A stretch of 64,000 bases of DNA from DASXRA01 sp036502575 (GTDB lineage: Bacteria > Actinomycetota > Actinomycetes > Mycobacteriales > Jatrophihabitantaceae): the NCBI GenBank assembly GCA_036502575.1, contig DASXYL010000078.1:1-64000 (forward strand). The letters are read 5' to 3'. Of this stretch, positions 49,322 to 56,950 are shown in pieces. Below the pieces are notes generated by a model that was not told the origin of the DNA, did not search any database, and saw only the letters and a program-made list of their open reading frames with translations. Both the position numbers and the translations under genes were made by a program. Each line of letters begins with the position of its first letter. The stretch's first letter is position 1.

Positions 49322-50085
49322 TGCTGCTCACCATCGACATCGGCAACACCAATACCGTCCTCGGTGTCTTCGAAGGCGACCAGTTGGTGCGGTCGTGGCG
49401 GATCAAATCCGATGCTCGCAACACCGCCGACGAGCTGGCGCTGGCGTTCCGGGGCCTGCTCGACGGCCACAAGATCACCGGCATCTCGGCCTGCTCGACG
49501 GTTCCGGCCGTGCTGCGCGAACTGCGGGTCATGCTGGCCGACTACTACGCCGACGTGCCGACGCTGATCGTCGAGCCGGGCGTGCGGACCGGAGTCGGCG
49601 TGCTCATGGACTTCCCGCGCGAGGTCGGCTCGGACCGCATCTGCAACGCCGCGGCGGCGCATCACCTCATCCACGGCCCGGCCATCGTGGTCGACTTCGG
49701 CACGTCGACGAACTTCGACGTCGTGAACGCACACGGGGACTTCATCGGCGGCGCGCTCGCGCCCGGCATCGAGATCTCGCTGGACGCCTTGGCCGCGCGC
49801 GCGGCCCAGCTGCGCAAGGTCGAGCTGGTCGAGCCGCGCTCGCCGATCGGCAAGAACACGGTGGAGGCCCTGCAGTCGGGCATCCTCTACGGCTTCGCCG
49901 CGCAGGTCGACGGGATGGTGCGGCGGCTGAGCGCGCACCTCGCCCCCGACGCTCCGGGCGACGTCGCCGTCATCGCCACCGGCGGGCTGGCCCCGCTGGT
50001 GATCGAGCACTGCGAGACGGTCACCCGCGACGAGCCCGATCTGACGCTGCTCGGCCTGCGCCTGATCTTCGACCGCAACCACTGA
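49321..50085 (+). CDS. coaX: type III pantothenate kinase
   Basis: 254 residues. ATG 49321 overlaps the nadC stop (TGATG), with AGGAG upstream. LTIDIGNTNTVLG is the ATP phosphate loop, followed by VGSDRICNAAAAHHL and IVVDFGTSTNFDVVNAHG; the family needs a monovalent cation. Phosphorylates pantothenate, the product of PanC, tying the operon to CoA synthesis. Confidence 0.95.
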   Translation: MLLTIDIGNTNTVLGVFEGDQLVRSWRIKSDARNTADELALAFRGLLDGHKITGISACSTVPAVLRELRVMLADYYADVPTLIVEPGVRTGVGVLMDFPREVGSDRICNAAAAHHLIHGPAIVVDFGTSTNFDVVNAHGDFIGGALAPGIEISLDALAARAAQLRKVELVEPRSPIGKNTVEALQSGILYGFAAQVDGMVRRLSAHLAPDAPGDVAVIATGGLAPLVIEHCETVTRDEPDLTLLGLRLIFDRNH

Positions 50086-50167
50086 ATTTATCCGGCCCGA
50101 TTCGTATCCGCGCGGACCCGCCAAACGACAGCGGGTCGCACGCAGACACGAGCGCAAGCTCCCTCCG

Positions 50168-50240
50168 GTCGCGCGCGGGCCGGGCTCTTCGCGCGAGCGC
50201 TCATCGCGTTCGTGGTTGCGTCTTCTGTGGTTACGTTCTG
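50168..50240 (+). repeat. R2 intergenic repeat, copy d
   Basis: GGGCTCTTCGCGCGAGCG then CTCATCGCG (core 50182-50208) followed by GTGGTTGCG and GTGGTTACG motifs. TTTATCCGGCCC at about 50090 may mark the left limit, as in copy a. It fills the 160-bp gap between the convergent coaX and aminopeptidase genes. Confidence 0.85.
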
Positions 50241-50245
50241 CTGTT

Positions 50246-51469
50246 CTAGGCGGTGGCCAGGACCCAGGTGTCGTCCTTGATGATCGGCACGGTGCGGCCG
50301 TCACGGGTCTGCCCCTCGACGCTCACCCCGGGCCCGCCGATCACGACGTCGGTGTGCACGCTGGAGCGGTTGATGCCGCGCTCGAACAGGTCGTCGGCGG
50401 CCATCCCCGTGCCGCCCTCGATCGTCATCGGAAAGCCCTGGCCCCACGCGACGTGGCAACCCGCGTTCTCGTCGTAGAGCGTGTCATGGAAGATCACGCC
50501 GGCGGCGCGCACCTTCGAGGCGCCGTCGACCAGTGAGACCTCGCCGAGACTGCGGGCGCCCTCGTCGGCGCCGAGCTCGGCCTTGACGGCGTCCTCGCCG
50601 CGTGAGGCGTGCACGTCGACGATGCGCCCGCCGGCGAACTCGACCTGCAGGCCCTCCACCAGGACGCCGGCGCGCGGCATTACGAGCGGGCGGGTCAGGG
50701 TCATCGTGCCGTCGGCCCGTCGACGGTCGGGCGAGGTGAAGACCTCTTCGGTGGGTAGGTTCGGCATGAACTCGACGCCGGCCTCGGTGGTCATCGAGCC
50801 GCTCGACCACCGGCAACCCGCAAGCAGCCCCACGGTCAGGTCGGTGCCCTCGCCGACGTAGTGCACCGCGTCGAGGTCGAGTGCGTCCAGCGCCTCGGCG
50901 CGAGCCTTGAGCTCGAGGCGGTGCGCGCGCCAGGCGGCGACCACGTCGTTGGAGTCGAAGCGCATCGCGACGCCGACGGCCTCCCACAGGCGCTCCTCGT
51001 CGGGCTCGCCGAACACCTGCTCGGCCCAGCCGGCGTTCGGGGCGGCGCAGATCGTCCAGCTCACCTTGCCGCCGAGGACGATGCGGCGGGACTCGGACGC
51101 GAGCTCCAGTGGCACGGCGGCGATGCGGGTCGGGTCGATGCCGTCGAACAGGTGCGGATCAGGGTTGCCGGTCAGTCGGATCAGCGCCGCGCCGACGTCC
51201 TCGCACTCGTGCAAGCGGGCGAGCTCCCAGGCCGGCGCGGTGGTCAACGACTCGGCCGGGGCGTGCAGCAGGGCCGAGCGGCGCACGTGGCGGTCGGCGT
51301 AGTCGACGTCGACGCGGCTGGCTCCGGCGAGATACGCCCGCTCGGCGATGGCGCGCACGACCGGTGCGTGCGCGATGTCGGCGTTCACCAAGACGTACTG
51401 GCCGGGTTGGACGTTCGCGCCGACCTCGACGATGAGCTTGGCGTATCGGGTGAGTCGATCGTCATTCAT
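50246..51469 (-). CDS. M29-family aminopeptidase
   Basis: 407 residues. RYAKLIVEVGANVQPGQYVLVNADIAHAPVVRAIAERAY is the conserved start of thermophilic M29 aminopeptidases (AmpS, PepS, AmpT). Metal ligands are expected in EGTDLTVGL, FMPNLPTEEVFTSPD, LGEVSLVDG, and INRSSVHTDVVIG, all visible. A cytoplasmic metalloexopeptidase. TAGGCT lies 8 nt before the ATG, but the gene also follows the methyltransferase by 18 nt. Confidence 0.92.
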   Translation of the reverse strand: MNDDRLTRYAKLIVEVGANVQPGQYVLVNADIAHAPVVRAIAERAYLAGASRVDVDYADRHVRRSALLHAPAESLTTAPAWELARLHECEDVGAALIRLTGNPDPHLFDGIDPTRIAAVPLELASESRRIVLGGKVSWTICAAPNAGWAEQVFGEPDEERLWEAVGVAMRFDSNDVVAAWRAHRLELKARAEALDALDLDAVHYVGEGTDLTVGLLAGCRWSSGSMTTEAGVEFMPNLPTEEVFTSPDRRRADGTMTLTRPLVMPRAGVLVEGLQVEFAGGRIVDVHASRGEDAVKAELGADEGARSLGEVSLVDGASKVRAAGVIFHDTLYDENAGCHVAWGQGFPMTIEGGTGMAADDLFERGINRSSVHTDVVIGGPGVSVEGQTRDGRTVPIIKDDTWVLATA

Positions 51470-51487
51470 GACGGGGCAGCCTACGGG

Positions 51488-52255
51488 TTACTTGCGCCGG
51501 CTGCGGGCGACGACGGTGACGTAGGGCAATTCGAAACGCTCCTTGCCGGCGAGATCAGGATGGGTATGGGCGAGTTCGCGAACTTCGTCTAACAAGACTG
51601 CGCGATCGTGCTCGGGGAGATCGATGACGTAGGAGCGGGTGGCGATCACGTCGGCCAGCCCGTCCGCGTCGGTGGTCTGGTGAAGCGGGAACTCGGCGCG
51701 CTCGGGCGGGGTGAACAGCGCCGGGTCGAACCGCGCCTGGTCGGTGCTGCGGGGCGAGCGTGGGAGGCCGGCGAGCCGGGCGCCCAGCACGTCGTTCAGC
51801 GCCCGAACCCACGCCACGGAGGAGTCACGCCGGTTGGCGAACACCCCGACCACTCCGCCCGGACGCAGCACCCGGGCGATCTCGTGGTCGGCGGCCGGGC
51901 GATCGAACCAGTGCAGCGCCGCGGCAATCACCACGGCGTCGACGTCGGCGTCCGGCAGCCCGGTGTTCTCGGCGGTACCGGCCCGGGCGTCCACTGTGGA
52001 CAGTCGGGCAACCAGCTGCGCGCGCATGGCCGGTGACGGTTCGACCGCGACGACGTCGAGCTCACGGGCGACGAGCTGCGCGGTGAGTTTGCCCGTGCCG
52101 GCGCCGAGGTCGAGCACCCGCGCAGTGGCATCGGGCAGCAGCCAGCTGATCGCGTCCTCGGCATACCCGGGGCGGGCCCGCTCGTACAGGTCGGCCACCG
52201 AGTCGAACGTCGCGCCGAGGCGGCGGCGATCGTCGTCGCTGAGCACCGTGGCCAC
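51488..52255 (-). CDS. class I SAM-dependent methyltransferase
   Basis: 255 residues from GTG 52255. RVLDLGAGTGKLTAQLV is motif I; VVIAAALHWFDRPAADHEIARVLRPGGVVGVF is the motif IV-post region. It belongs to the Methyltransf_11 group; the N-terminal FDSVADLYERARPGY fits small-molecule or quinone-like substrates, which are not identifiable. Shares a 55-bp divergent promoter region with the luciferase-like gene. Confidence 0.87.
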   Translation of the reverse strand: MATVLSDDDRRRLGATFDSVADLYERARPGYAEDAISWLLPDATARVLDLGAGTGKLTAQLVARELDVVAVEPSPAMRAQLVARLSTVDARAGTAENTGLPDADVDAVVIAAALHWFDRPAADHEIARVLRPGGVVGVFANRRDSSVAWVRALNDVLGARLAGLPRSPRSTDQARFDPALFTPPERAEFPLHQTTDADGLADVIATRSYVIDLPEHDRAVLLDEVRELAHTHPDLAGKERFELPYVTVVARSRRK

Positions 52256-52261
52256 GCATCG

Positions 52262-52267
52262 ACCCTA
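52262..52267 (-). promoter_or_regulatory. leaderless-type -10 box for the methyltransferase gene
   Basis: TAGGGT on the minus strand, 6 nt before GTG 52255. Confidence 0.45.
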
Positions 52268-52297
52268 GATCAGCGAAAGGCGCAGCGTCGCTCGCAT

Positions 52298-52303
52298 TAG
52301 GCT
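52298..52303 (+). promoter_or_regulatory. leaderless-type -10 box for the LLM oxidoreductase gene
   Basis: TAGGCT, 7 nt before GTG 52311. Confidence 0.45.
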
Positions 52304-52310
52304 GAACCCT

Positions 52311-53234
52311 GTGGATCTCCGTATCTTCACCGAACCCCAGCAGGGCGCGACCTACGACGACCTCCTCCGCGTGGCGAAGGCCAGCGAGGATCTCGGGTTC
52401 GACGCGTTCTTCCGATCCGACCACCTGCAGCGGATCGGTCCGGGCGACCCAGGCCCTGGTCCGACCGATTCGTGGGTGACGCTCGGGGCGCTGGCCCGCG
52501 AGACCAGCCGCATCCGGCTCGGCACGATGATGACCTCGGCGACGTTCCGGCTGCCCGGTCCGCTGGCGATCGCTGTCGCCCAGGTCGACGCGATGAGCAA
52601 CGGACGGGTCGAGTTCGGGGTGGGCGCCGGCTGGTACGAGACCGAGCATCGCTCCTACGGGGTGCCGTTCCCAGATACCCGCGAGCGCTTCGACCGCTTC
52701 GAGGAACAGCTCGCTGTGCTCGACGGCCTGTGGCGCACGCCGCCCGGTGAGACGTTCAGCTACGACGGAAAGTTCTACTCGCTCGTGGATTCCCCGGCGT
52801 TGCCCAAGCCGGTGCAGTCACCCCGTCCACCGATCATCATCGGCGGCTCGGGTAAGCGCCGTACGCCGGCGCTGGCCGCCCGCTATGCGGATGAGTTCAA
52901 CGTGCCGTTCGTGACGGTCGAGCGCACCGCCGAGGTGTTCGCAGGTGTGCGGGCCGCCGCGAACGGGCGCGAGCTGCGCTACTCGGCGGCCCAGACGGTC
53001 GCCATCGGACGCGACGACGCCGAGGTCGCCCGCCGGGCTGACGCGATCGGCCAGGACGTCGACGGCCTGCGCGCGGGCGGCCTGGCCGGAACACCGGCCC
53101 AGGTGGTGGACAAGCTCGGCAGCTTCGCGACGCTCGGCGCGAGCCGGGTGTACCTGCAGGTGCTCGACCTGAGCGACCTCGACCACCTCGAGCTGATCGC
53201 CAGCGCCGTCGCACCGCAGGTTGCCGCCCTCTAG
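52311..53234 (+). CDS. luciferase-like (LLM, F420-type) oxidoreductase
   Basis: 307 residues. MDLRIFTEPQQGATYDDLLRVAKASEDLGFDAFFRSDH and ETSRIRLGTMMTSATFRLPGPLAIAVAQVDAMSNGRVEFGVGAGWYE are typical of the bacterial-luciferase TIM-barrel family, in the subgroup usually assigned to coenzyme F420. SYGVPFPDTRERFDRFEEQL and PPIIIGGSGKRRTPALAARYADEFN are further matches. Substrate unknown. Convergent with the NarL-type regulator, with palindrome copy F between. Confidence 0.9.
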   Translation: MDLRIFTEPQQGATYDDLLRVAKASEDLGFDAFFRSDHLQRIGPGDPGPGPTDSWVTLGALARETSRIRLGTMMTSATFRLPGPLAIAVAQVDAMSNGRVEFGVGAGWYETEHRSYGVPFPDTRERFDRFEEQLAVLDGLWRTPPGETFSYDGKFYSLVDSPALPKPVQSPRPPIIIGGSGKRRTPALAARYADEFNVPFVTVERTAEVFAGVRAAANGRELRYSAAQTVAIGRDDAEVARRADAIGQDVDGLRAGGLAGTPAQVVDKLGSFATLGASRVYLQVLDLSDLDHLELIASAVAPQVAAL

Positions 53235-53240
53235 CCCCGG

Positions 53241-53282
53241 TTTTGGTCACCCGCCGTCATATATCCGGCTGGGTGACCAAAA
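53241..53282 (+). repeat. 42-bp palindromic repeat R1, copy F (forward)
   Basis: 42 bp, core CCGTCATATATCCGGC, lying 7 nt after one stop and 7 nt before the other in a convergent gap. Confidence 0.95.
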
Positions 53283-53288
53283 CCGCGA

Positions 53289-53894
53289 CTACAACCAGCC
53301 TCGCTCGTCGGCCACCCGCACTGCCTCGACCCGATTGCGCACCCCGGTCTTGGCGATCGCCGCCGACAGGTAGTTGCGCACCGTCCCCTCGGACAGGAAC
53401 AGCTTGCCGGCGATATCGGCCACGGTGGCGCCGTCCCGGGCGGCCACCAGCACGTCACGCTCGCGCCCGGTCAGCGGCGACGCCCCGCCGGCCAGCGTGG
53501 CCGCCGCCAGCGCCGGATCGACGACCCGCTCACCCCGCATGACCCGGCGCACCGCGTCGGCGAGCTGCTCGGCCGGGGCGTCCTTGACCACGAACCCCAG
53601 CGCGGAGGATTCCATCGCCCGGCGCAGGTAGCCCGGCCGCCCGAACGACGTCAGGATGATCACCCGGGTGGACGGTGCCTCGTGGGCGAGCGCCGCCGCG
53701 GCGGCCAGCCCGTCCATGCCGGGCATCTCGATGTCGAGCAGGGCGACGTCCGGTTGGTGCGCCACCGCGGCGGCTACGACCTCGTCACCCCGTCCGACCT
53801 GGGCGACCACGTCGAAGTCGTCCTCGAGGGCGAGCAGGGCCGCCAGCGCCGAGCGGACCATCGCCTGGTCGTCGGCGAGCAGGAGGCGGATCAC
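53289..53894 (-). CDS. NarL/LuxR-family response regulator
   Basis: 201 residues from GTG 53894, which overlaps the kinase stop (GTGA); the frame is open further upstream inside the kinase gene. Receiver: Asp8-Asp9, phospho-acceptor Asp54 in VALLDIEMPGMDG, Lys in VVKDAPAEQL. C-terminal LuxR HTH: LTGRERDVLVAARDGATVADIAGKLFLSEGTVRNYLSAAI. Partner of the kinase gene directly upstream. Confidence 0.92.
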   Translation of the reverse strand: MIRLLLADDQAMVRSALAALLALEDDFDVVAQVGRGDEVVAAAVAHQPDVALLDIEMPGMDGLAAAAALAHEAPSTRVIILTSFGRPGYLRRAMESSALGFVVKDAPAEQLADAVRRVMRGERVVDPALAAATLAGGASPLTGRERDVLVAARDGATVADIAGKLFLSEGTVRNYLSAAIAKTGVRNRVEAVRVADERGWL

Positions 53895-55129
53895 GCCGAC
53901 ATCGTCGTCGCGTCGTCGGCCGGAGCCGAACCCGGAGCCGGGGCGGGAGCCGAACCCGAACCCGGGGCGGGCGCACGCACCGGCACGTCGACGCGCAGCC
54001 GCCAACCCCCGTACGGCCCGCCGCCGAGCGCCACGGTGCCCCCGGCGGCCTCGACCCGTTCGCGCAGGCCGGTCAGCCCGTTGCCCGATCCGGCGACGCC
54101 GCCGCGCCCGTCGTCGACGATCTCGATCCAGTCGTGGTCGACCCGGATCGTGCAGTGCGCGGCCCGGGCGTGGCGCACCACGTTGGTGACGCCCTCGCGG
54201 GTCACCCAGCCGAACAGCTCCGACAGCGACGGATCCACGATGTCGACCGATCCCGGCAGCTCGGCGACGATGCCCGCGGCGCGCAGCACCTCGCGGGACG
54301 TGGCCAGCTCGCCGGCGAGCGTGACGTCGCGGTGCCCGGACACCGCGGCGCGCACGTCGGCGAGCGAGCTGCGCGAGAGCTCCTCGACCTCGGCGATCTC
54401 GGCGGTGGCGCGGCCGGCCTCACCGCGCTGCGCGAGCCGCCGGGCGAGGCCGGCCTTGACCGTGATCGTGGTGAGCGAGTGTCCGAGCAGGTCGTGCAGG
54501 TCGCGGGCGATGCGGGTGCGCTCGTTCTCGGCGGCGAGGCGGGCCACCTCGGCCCGCGCATCGGCCAGCGCCTGGTTGGTGCGGATCAGGCCGAAGAACC
54601 CGTACATGGCCAGCGCCACCATCGGGATGGTGAACGCCATCGTCCAGTCGACGCCGGCGTGCCACGGGCGGATCGCCGGCGGCAGGCAGGTCGCGATGAG
54701 AGTGAGCGCGCCGATCACCGCCCAGGCGAAGCGGCCGAACGCGCCGATGGTCAGCACGGCGATGTAGACGCACATGACGAGCGCGTCCTCGTGCGCCAAC
54801 GGCGCCTCGGCCGCGCAGAGCAGCACCATGGCCGCGTAAATCGTCCAGAAGCGTCGCGTGTTCGACGCCCACGCGGCGGGAAGGGCCTCCAGGTAGCACC
54901 AGCAGAACGCGGCGAGGATCGCGAAGCCGGCCGCCTGCCACCAGCCCGAGCTGTGTTTGCCGATGCCGCCGGCGGTCTGGCCGAGATAGATCAGCCAGAT
55001 GCCGGGGAACACGAACCGACGCCAGCCCCGCCACCGGCGGCGCTGCTCCTCGACGTCGCGCGTCGAGGAGCCCGCGTTCCAACCCCAGGGCCGCAGGCCC
55101 TGGTCGGAGTTGCACTCATCGTCCTTCAT
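53891..55129 (-). CDS. NarL-type sensor histidine kinase (HisKA_3, DesK-like)
   Basis: 412 residues. About five membrane helices between residues 40 and 180, a short coiled linker, then the dimerisation box ERTRIARDLHDLLGHSLTTI with His212 and an HATPase_c (VTNVVRHARA, DDGRGG, GNGLTGLRERV). The C-terminus ends in repeated APAPGSGSAPAPAPGSAP. It follows an ABC permease by 13 nt, and such BceS/LiaS/DesK-like kinases often sense the flux of the linked exporter. Its first 35 codons hold two very stable hairpins. Confidence 0.88.
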   Translation of the reverse strand: MKDDECNSDQGLRPWGWNAGSSTRDVEEQRRRWRGWRRFVFPGIWLIYLGQTAGGIGKHSSGWWQAAGFAILAAFCWCYLEALPAAWASNTRRFWTIYAAMVLLCAAEAPLAHEDALVMCVYIAVLTIGAFGRFAWAVIGALTLIATCLPPAIRPWHAGVDWTMAFTIPMVALAMYGFFGLIRTNQALADARAEVARLAAENERTRIARDLHDLLGHSLTTITVKAGLARRLAQRGEAGRATAEIAEVEELSRSSLADVRAAVSGHRDVTLAGELATSREVLRAAGIVAELPGSVDIVDPSLSELFGWVTREGVTNVVRHARAAHCTIRVDHDWIEIVDDGRGGVAGSGNGLTGLRERVEAAGGTVALGGGPYGGWRLRVDVPVRAPAPGSGSAPAPAPGSAPADDATTMSA

Positions 55130-55142
55130 GGCAGCCTCGAGC

Positions 55143-55892
55143 CTAAACGCGCTTCGTGTCCCGCTGGTACGCCTTCATCGCCAGGAAGGCGAACGCCACC
55201 GTCCAGACGGCGATGCACAGCCACGCCTTGCCGGACCACACCTCGCTGCCCAGACTCACCCGGCCGGCCTGCACCAGCCAGTAGGACGGCAGGCATTCGG
55301 CCAGCACCTTGAAGAAACCTCCGCCGGTGATGGGGAACCACGTGCCGCCGAGGAAGGCGAACAGCGCGGTGACACCGCCCAGTGCCGGGCCCATCGAGTC
55401 GACGGTCAGGACGTGGCCCATGTAGATGCCGATGGCCGCGAACGGGATGAGCGCGACGAGGATGAGACCGGTCATCTGCAGCCACTTGTCAGCCGGCAGC
55501 CGCACGCCGAGGATCACGCCGGACAGGTAGAGCAGGGCCAGGCTGACCAGGGCCATGAGGTAGCCGGTCAGCACCTTGGTCCGGAAGTAGTTGCGGGTGC
55601 TCAGCGGGGTGAGCCGCAGCTGGCGGTTCCACCCGACCGAGCGCTCGGCCGCGATGCGGGCGCCGCCGGCGATCACGGCGGTCATGGCGCCCCAGGCGGC
55701 GAGGCTGACCATGTAGTACAGCGGTGCGAAGTAGCCACCGAATCCGTCGGTGTGGCCGAGGTCGTGCACGTTCTTGTTCGGCCCGGCGATCAGGAAGTAC
55801 ATCACCAGCGGGAACACGAGAGAGAAGATGAAGAAGCGCCCGTTGCGGAACGTCCGCAGCAGTTCGAAGCGGGCGTAGGTAACGGCGCTCAT
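55143..55892 (-). CDS. ABC-2 type exporter permease
   Basis: 249 residues, six hydrophobic helices, with the ABC2_membrane layout (FELLRTFRNGRFFIFSLVFPLVMYFLIAG; NRQLRLTPLSTRNYFRTKVLTGYLMALVSLALLYLSGVILG; ALFAFLGGTWFPI). Start ATG overlaps the ATPase stop. Together with the ATPase it forms a drug or lipid exporter, likely regulated by the two-component system encoded downstream. Confidence 0.9.
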   Translation of the reverse strand: MSAVTYARFELLRTFRNGRFFIFSLVFPLVMYFLIAGPNKNVHDLGHTDGFGGYFAPLYYMVSLAAWGAMTAVIAGGARIAAERSVGWNRQLRLTPLSTRNYFRTKVLTGYLMALVSLALLYLSGVILGVRLPADKWLQMTGLILVALIPFAAIGIYMGHVLTVDSMGPALGGVTALFAFLGGTWFPITGGGFFKVLAECLPSYWLVQAGRVSLGSEVWSGKAWLCIAVWTVAFAFLAMKAYQRDTKRV

Positions 55893-56827
55893 TTGTCGTC
55901 CTCGATCTCGTTGTCACCGGTGAGCTGCAGGAATGCTTGTTCCAGGCCCGCGCCGCTGATCTCGATGTCGCGGGCCTGCGGGTAGGCAGGTAGCAGGGCG
56001 CGGATCGCCGCGTCGGAGTCCGAGCAGTTGAGCACGACCGCCTCGCCGCGCGATTCGACGTGCTTGACGCCGGGCAGGGCGCCCAGCAACGAGGTGTCGA
56101 CGCCGGGCAGTGTCGCCCGGATGGTGTGCAACCCCACCGTCGCCTTGATCTCGGTGGCCGGCCCGTCGGCAACGATCCGCCCCCGGGCCATCAGGATGAT
56201 GCGATCGGCGTAGCTGTCGGCCTCTTCCAGGTAGTGCGTGGCGAAGACGACGGTCTTGCCGGCCGAGGCGAAGCGCCGCATGGTCGTCCAGAACGCGTGG
56301 CGGCTCTCGACGTCCATGGCCACGGTGGGCTCGTCGAGCACGAGCAGGTCCGGGTTGCTCACGAGCGCGATGGCGAAGCGGACGCGCTGGGTCTGGCCGC
56401 CGGACAGCTTGTGCACGCGCCGCCCGGCGATGTCCTCGATGGCGGTCAGCTCCAGCACCTCGTCCACGCTGAACGGCTTCGGGAACAGCGAGGCCATCAT
56501 CGTGATCAGCTCGCGGACGGAGAGGTCGCGGATGAGCGAACCGGTCTGCAGCATCGCGCCGATGGCACCCACCTTGATGGCGTCGGCCGGCCTCATGCCG
56601 AACAGCGACACGGTGCCTGAATCCGGCGGCAGCAGTCCCAGCAGCATGTCGATCGCCGTGGACTTCCCGGCCCCGTTCGGGCCGAGCAGGGCCACCGTCT
56701 CGCCCGGCGCGATCAAGAGATCGATCCCTCGCACGGCGGGCACCGGGCCCTGCGGCGTGCGGAACGTCTTGGTCAAGCCCTGAAGCTGGATGTCGGTGGT
56801 AGTCCGGGTCGTGGTTTGTGTGGTCAC
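55889..56827 (-). CDS. ABC transporter ATP-binding protein (DrrA-like)
   Basis: 312 residues from GTG 56827; the frame continues upstream but without conservation. Walker A GPNGAGKST, signature KLSGGQTQRVRFAIAL, Walker B LLVLDEPTVAMD and H-loop FATHYLEEAD are all present. The C-terminal extension (ATLPGVDTSLLGALPGVKHVESRG) is the DUF4162-like domain of DrrA-type drug exporters. First gene of the exporter/two-component operon. Confidence 0.93.
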   Translation of the reverse strand: MTTQTTTRTTTDIQLQGLTKTFRTPQGPVPAVRGIDLLIAPGETVALLGPNGAGKSTAIDMLLGLLPPDSGTVSLFGMRPADAIKVGAIGAMLQTGSLIRDLSVRELITMMASLFPKPFSVDEVLELTAIEDIAGRRVHKLSGGQTQRVRFAIALVSNPDLLVLDEPTVAMDVESRHAFWTTMRRFASAGKTVVFATHYLEEADSYADRIILMARGRIVADGPATEIKATVGLHTIRATLPGVDTSLLGALPGVKHVESRGEAVVLNCSDSDAAIRALLPAYPQARDIEISGAGLEQAFLQLTGDNEIEDDK

Positions 56828-56896
56828 GGCGAGAACTGTGCCGCATGGCCCGTTTAGCGGGCAGTGCCGGGCAACGGGAATCGGCGATGACATAAG

Positions 56897-56906
56897 TCAG
56901 CGCTGA
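56897..56906. promoter_or_regulatory. perfect 10-bp palindrome in the divergent ABC/lysS region
   Basis: TCAGCGCTGA, 45 nt before the lysS start and 70 nt before the ABC start. A regulator site is possible; too short to be sure. Confidence 0.35.
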
Positions 56907-56938
56907 TAGCTCAGCAAAACACCGTGGGCCGCGCTCGA

Positions 56939-56944
56939 TACGCT
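56939..56944 (+). promoter_or_regulatory. leaderless-type -10 box for lysS
   Basis: TACGCT, 6 nt before GTG 56951. Supports that start over the upstream ATG at 56924. Confidence 0.5.
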
Positions 56945-56950
56945 GACCGG

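Noticed and set aside
10238..53282. R1 palindromes as intrinsic terminators
   Set aside because: The stem is flanked by T on the 5' side and A on the 3' side on both strands, so no U-tract follows the hairpin, and copy A lies upstream of two genes rather than after one.
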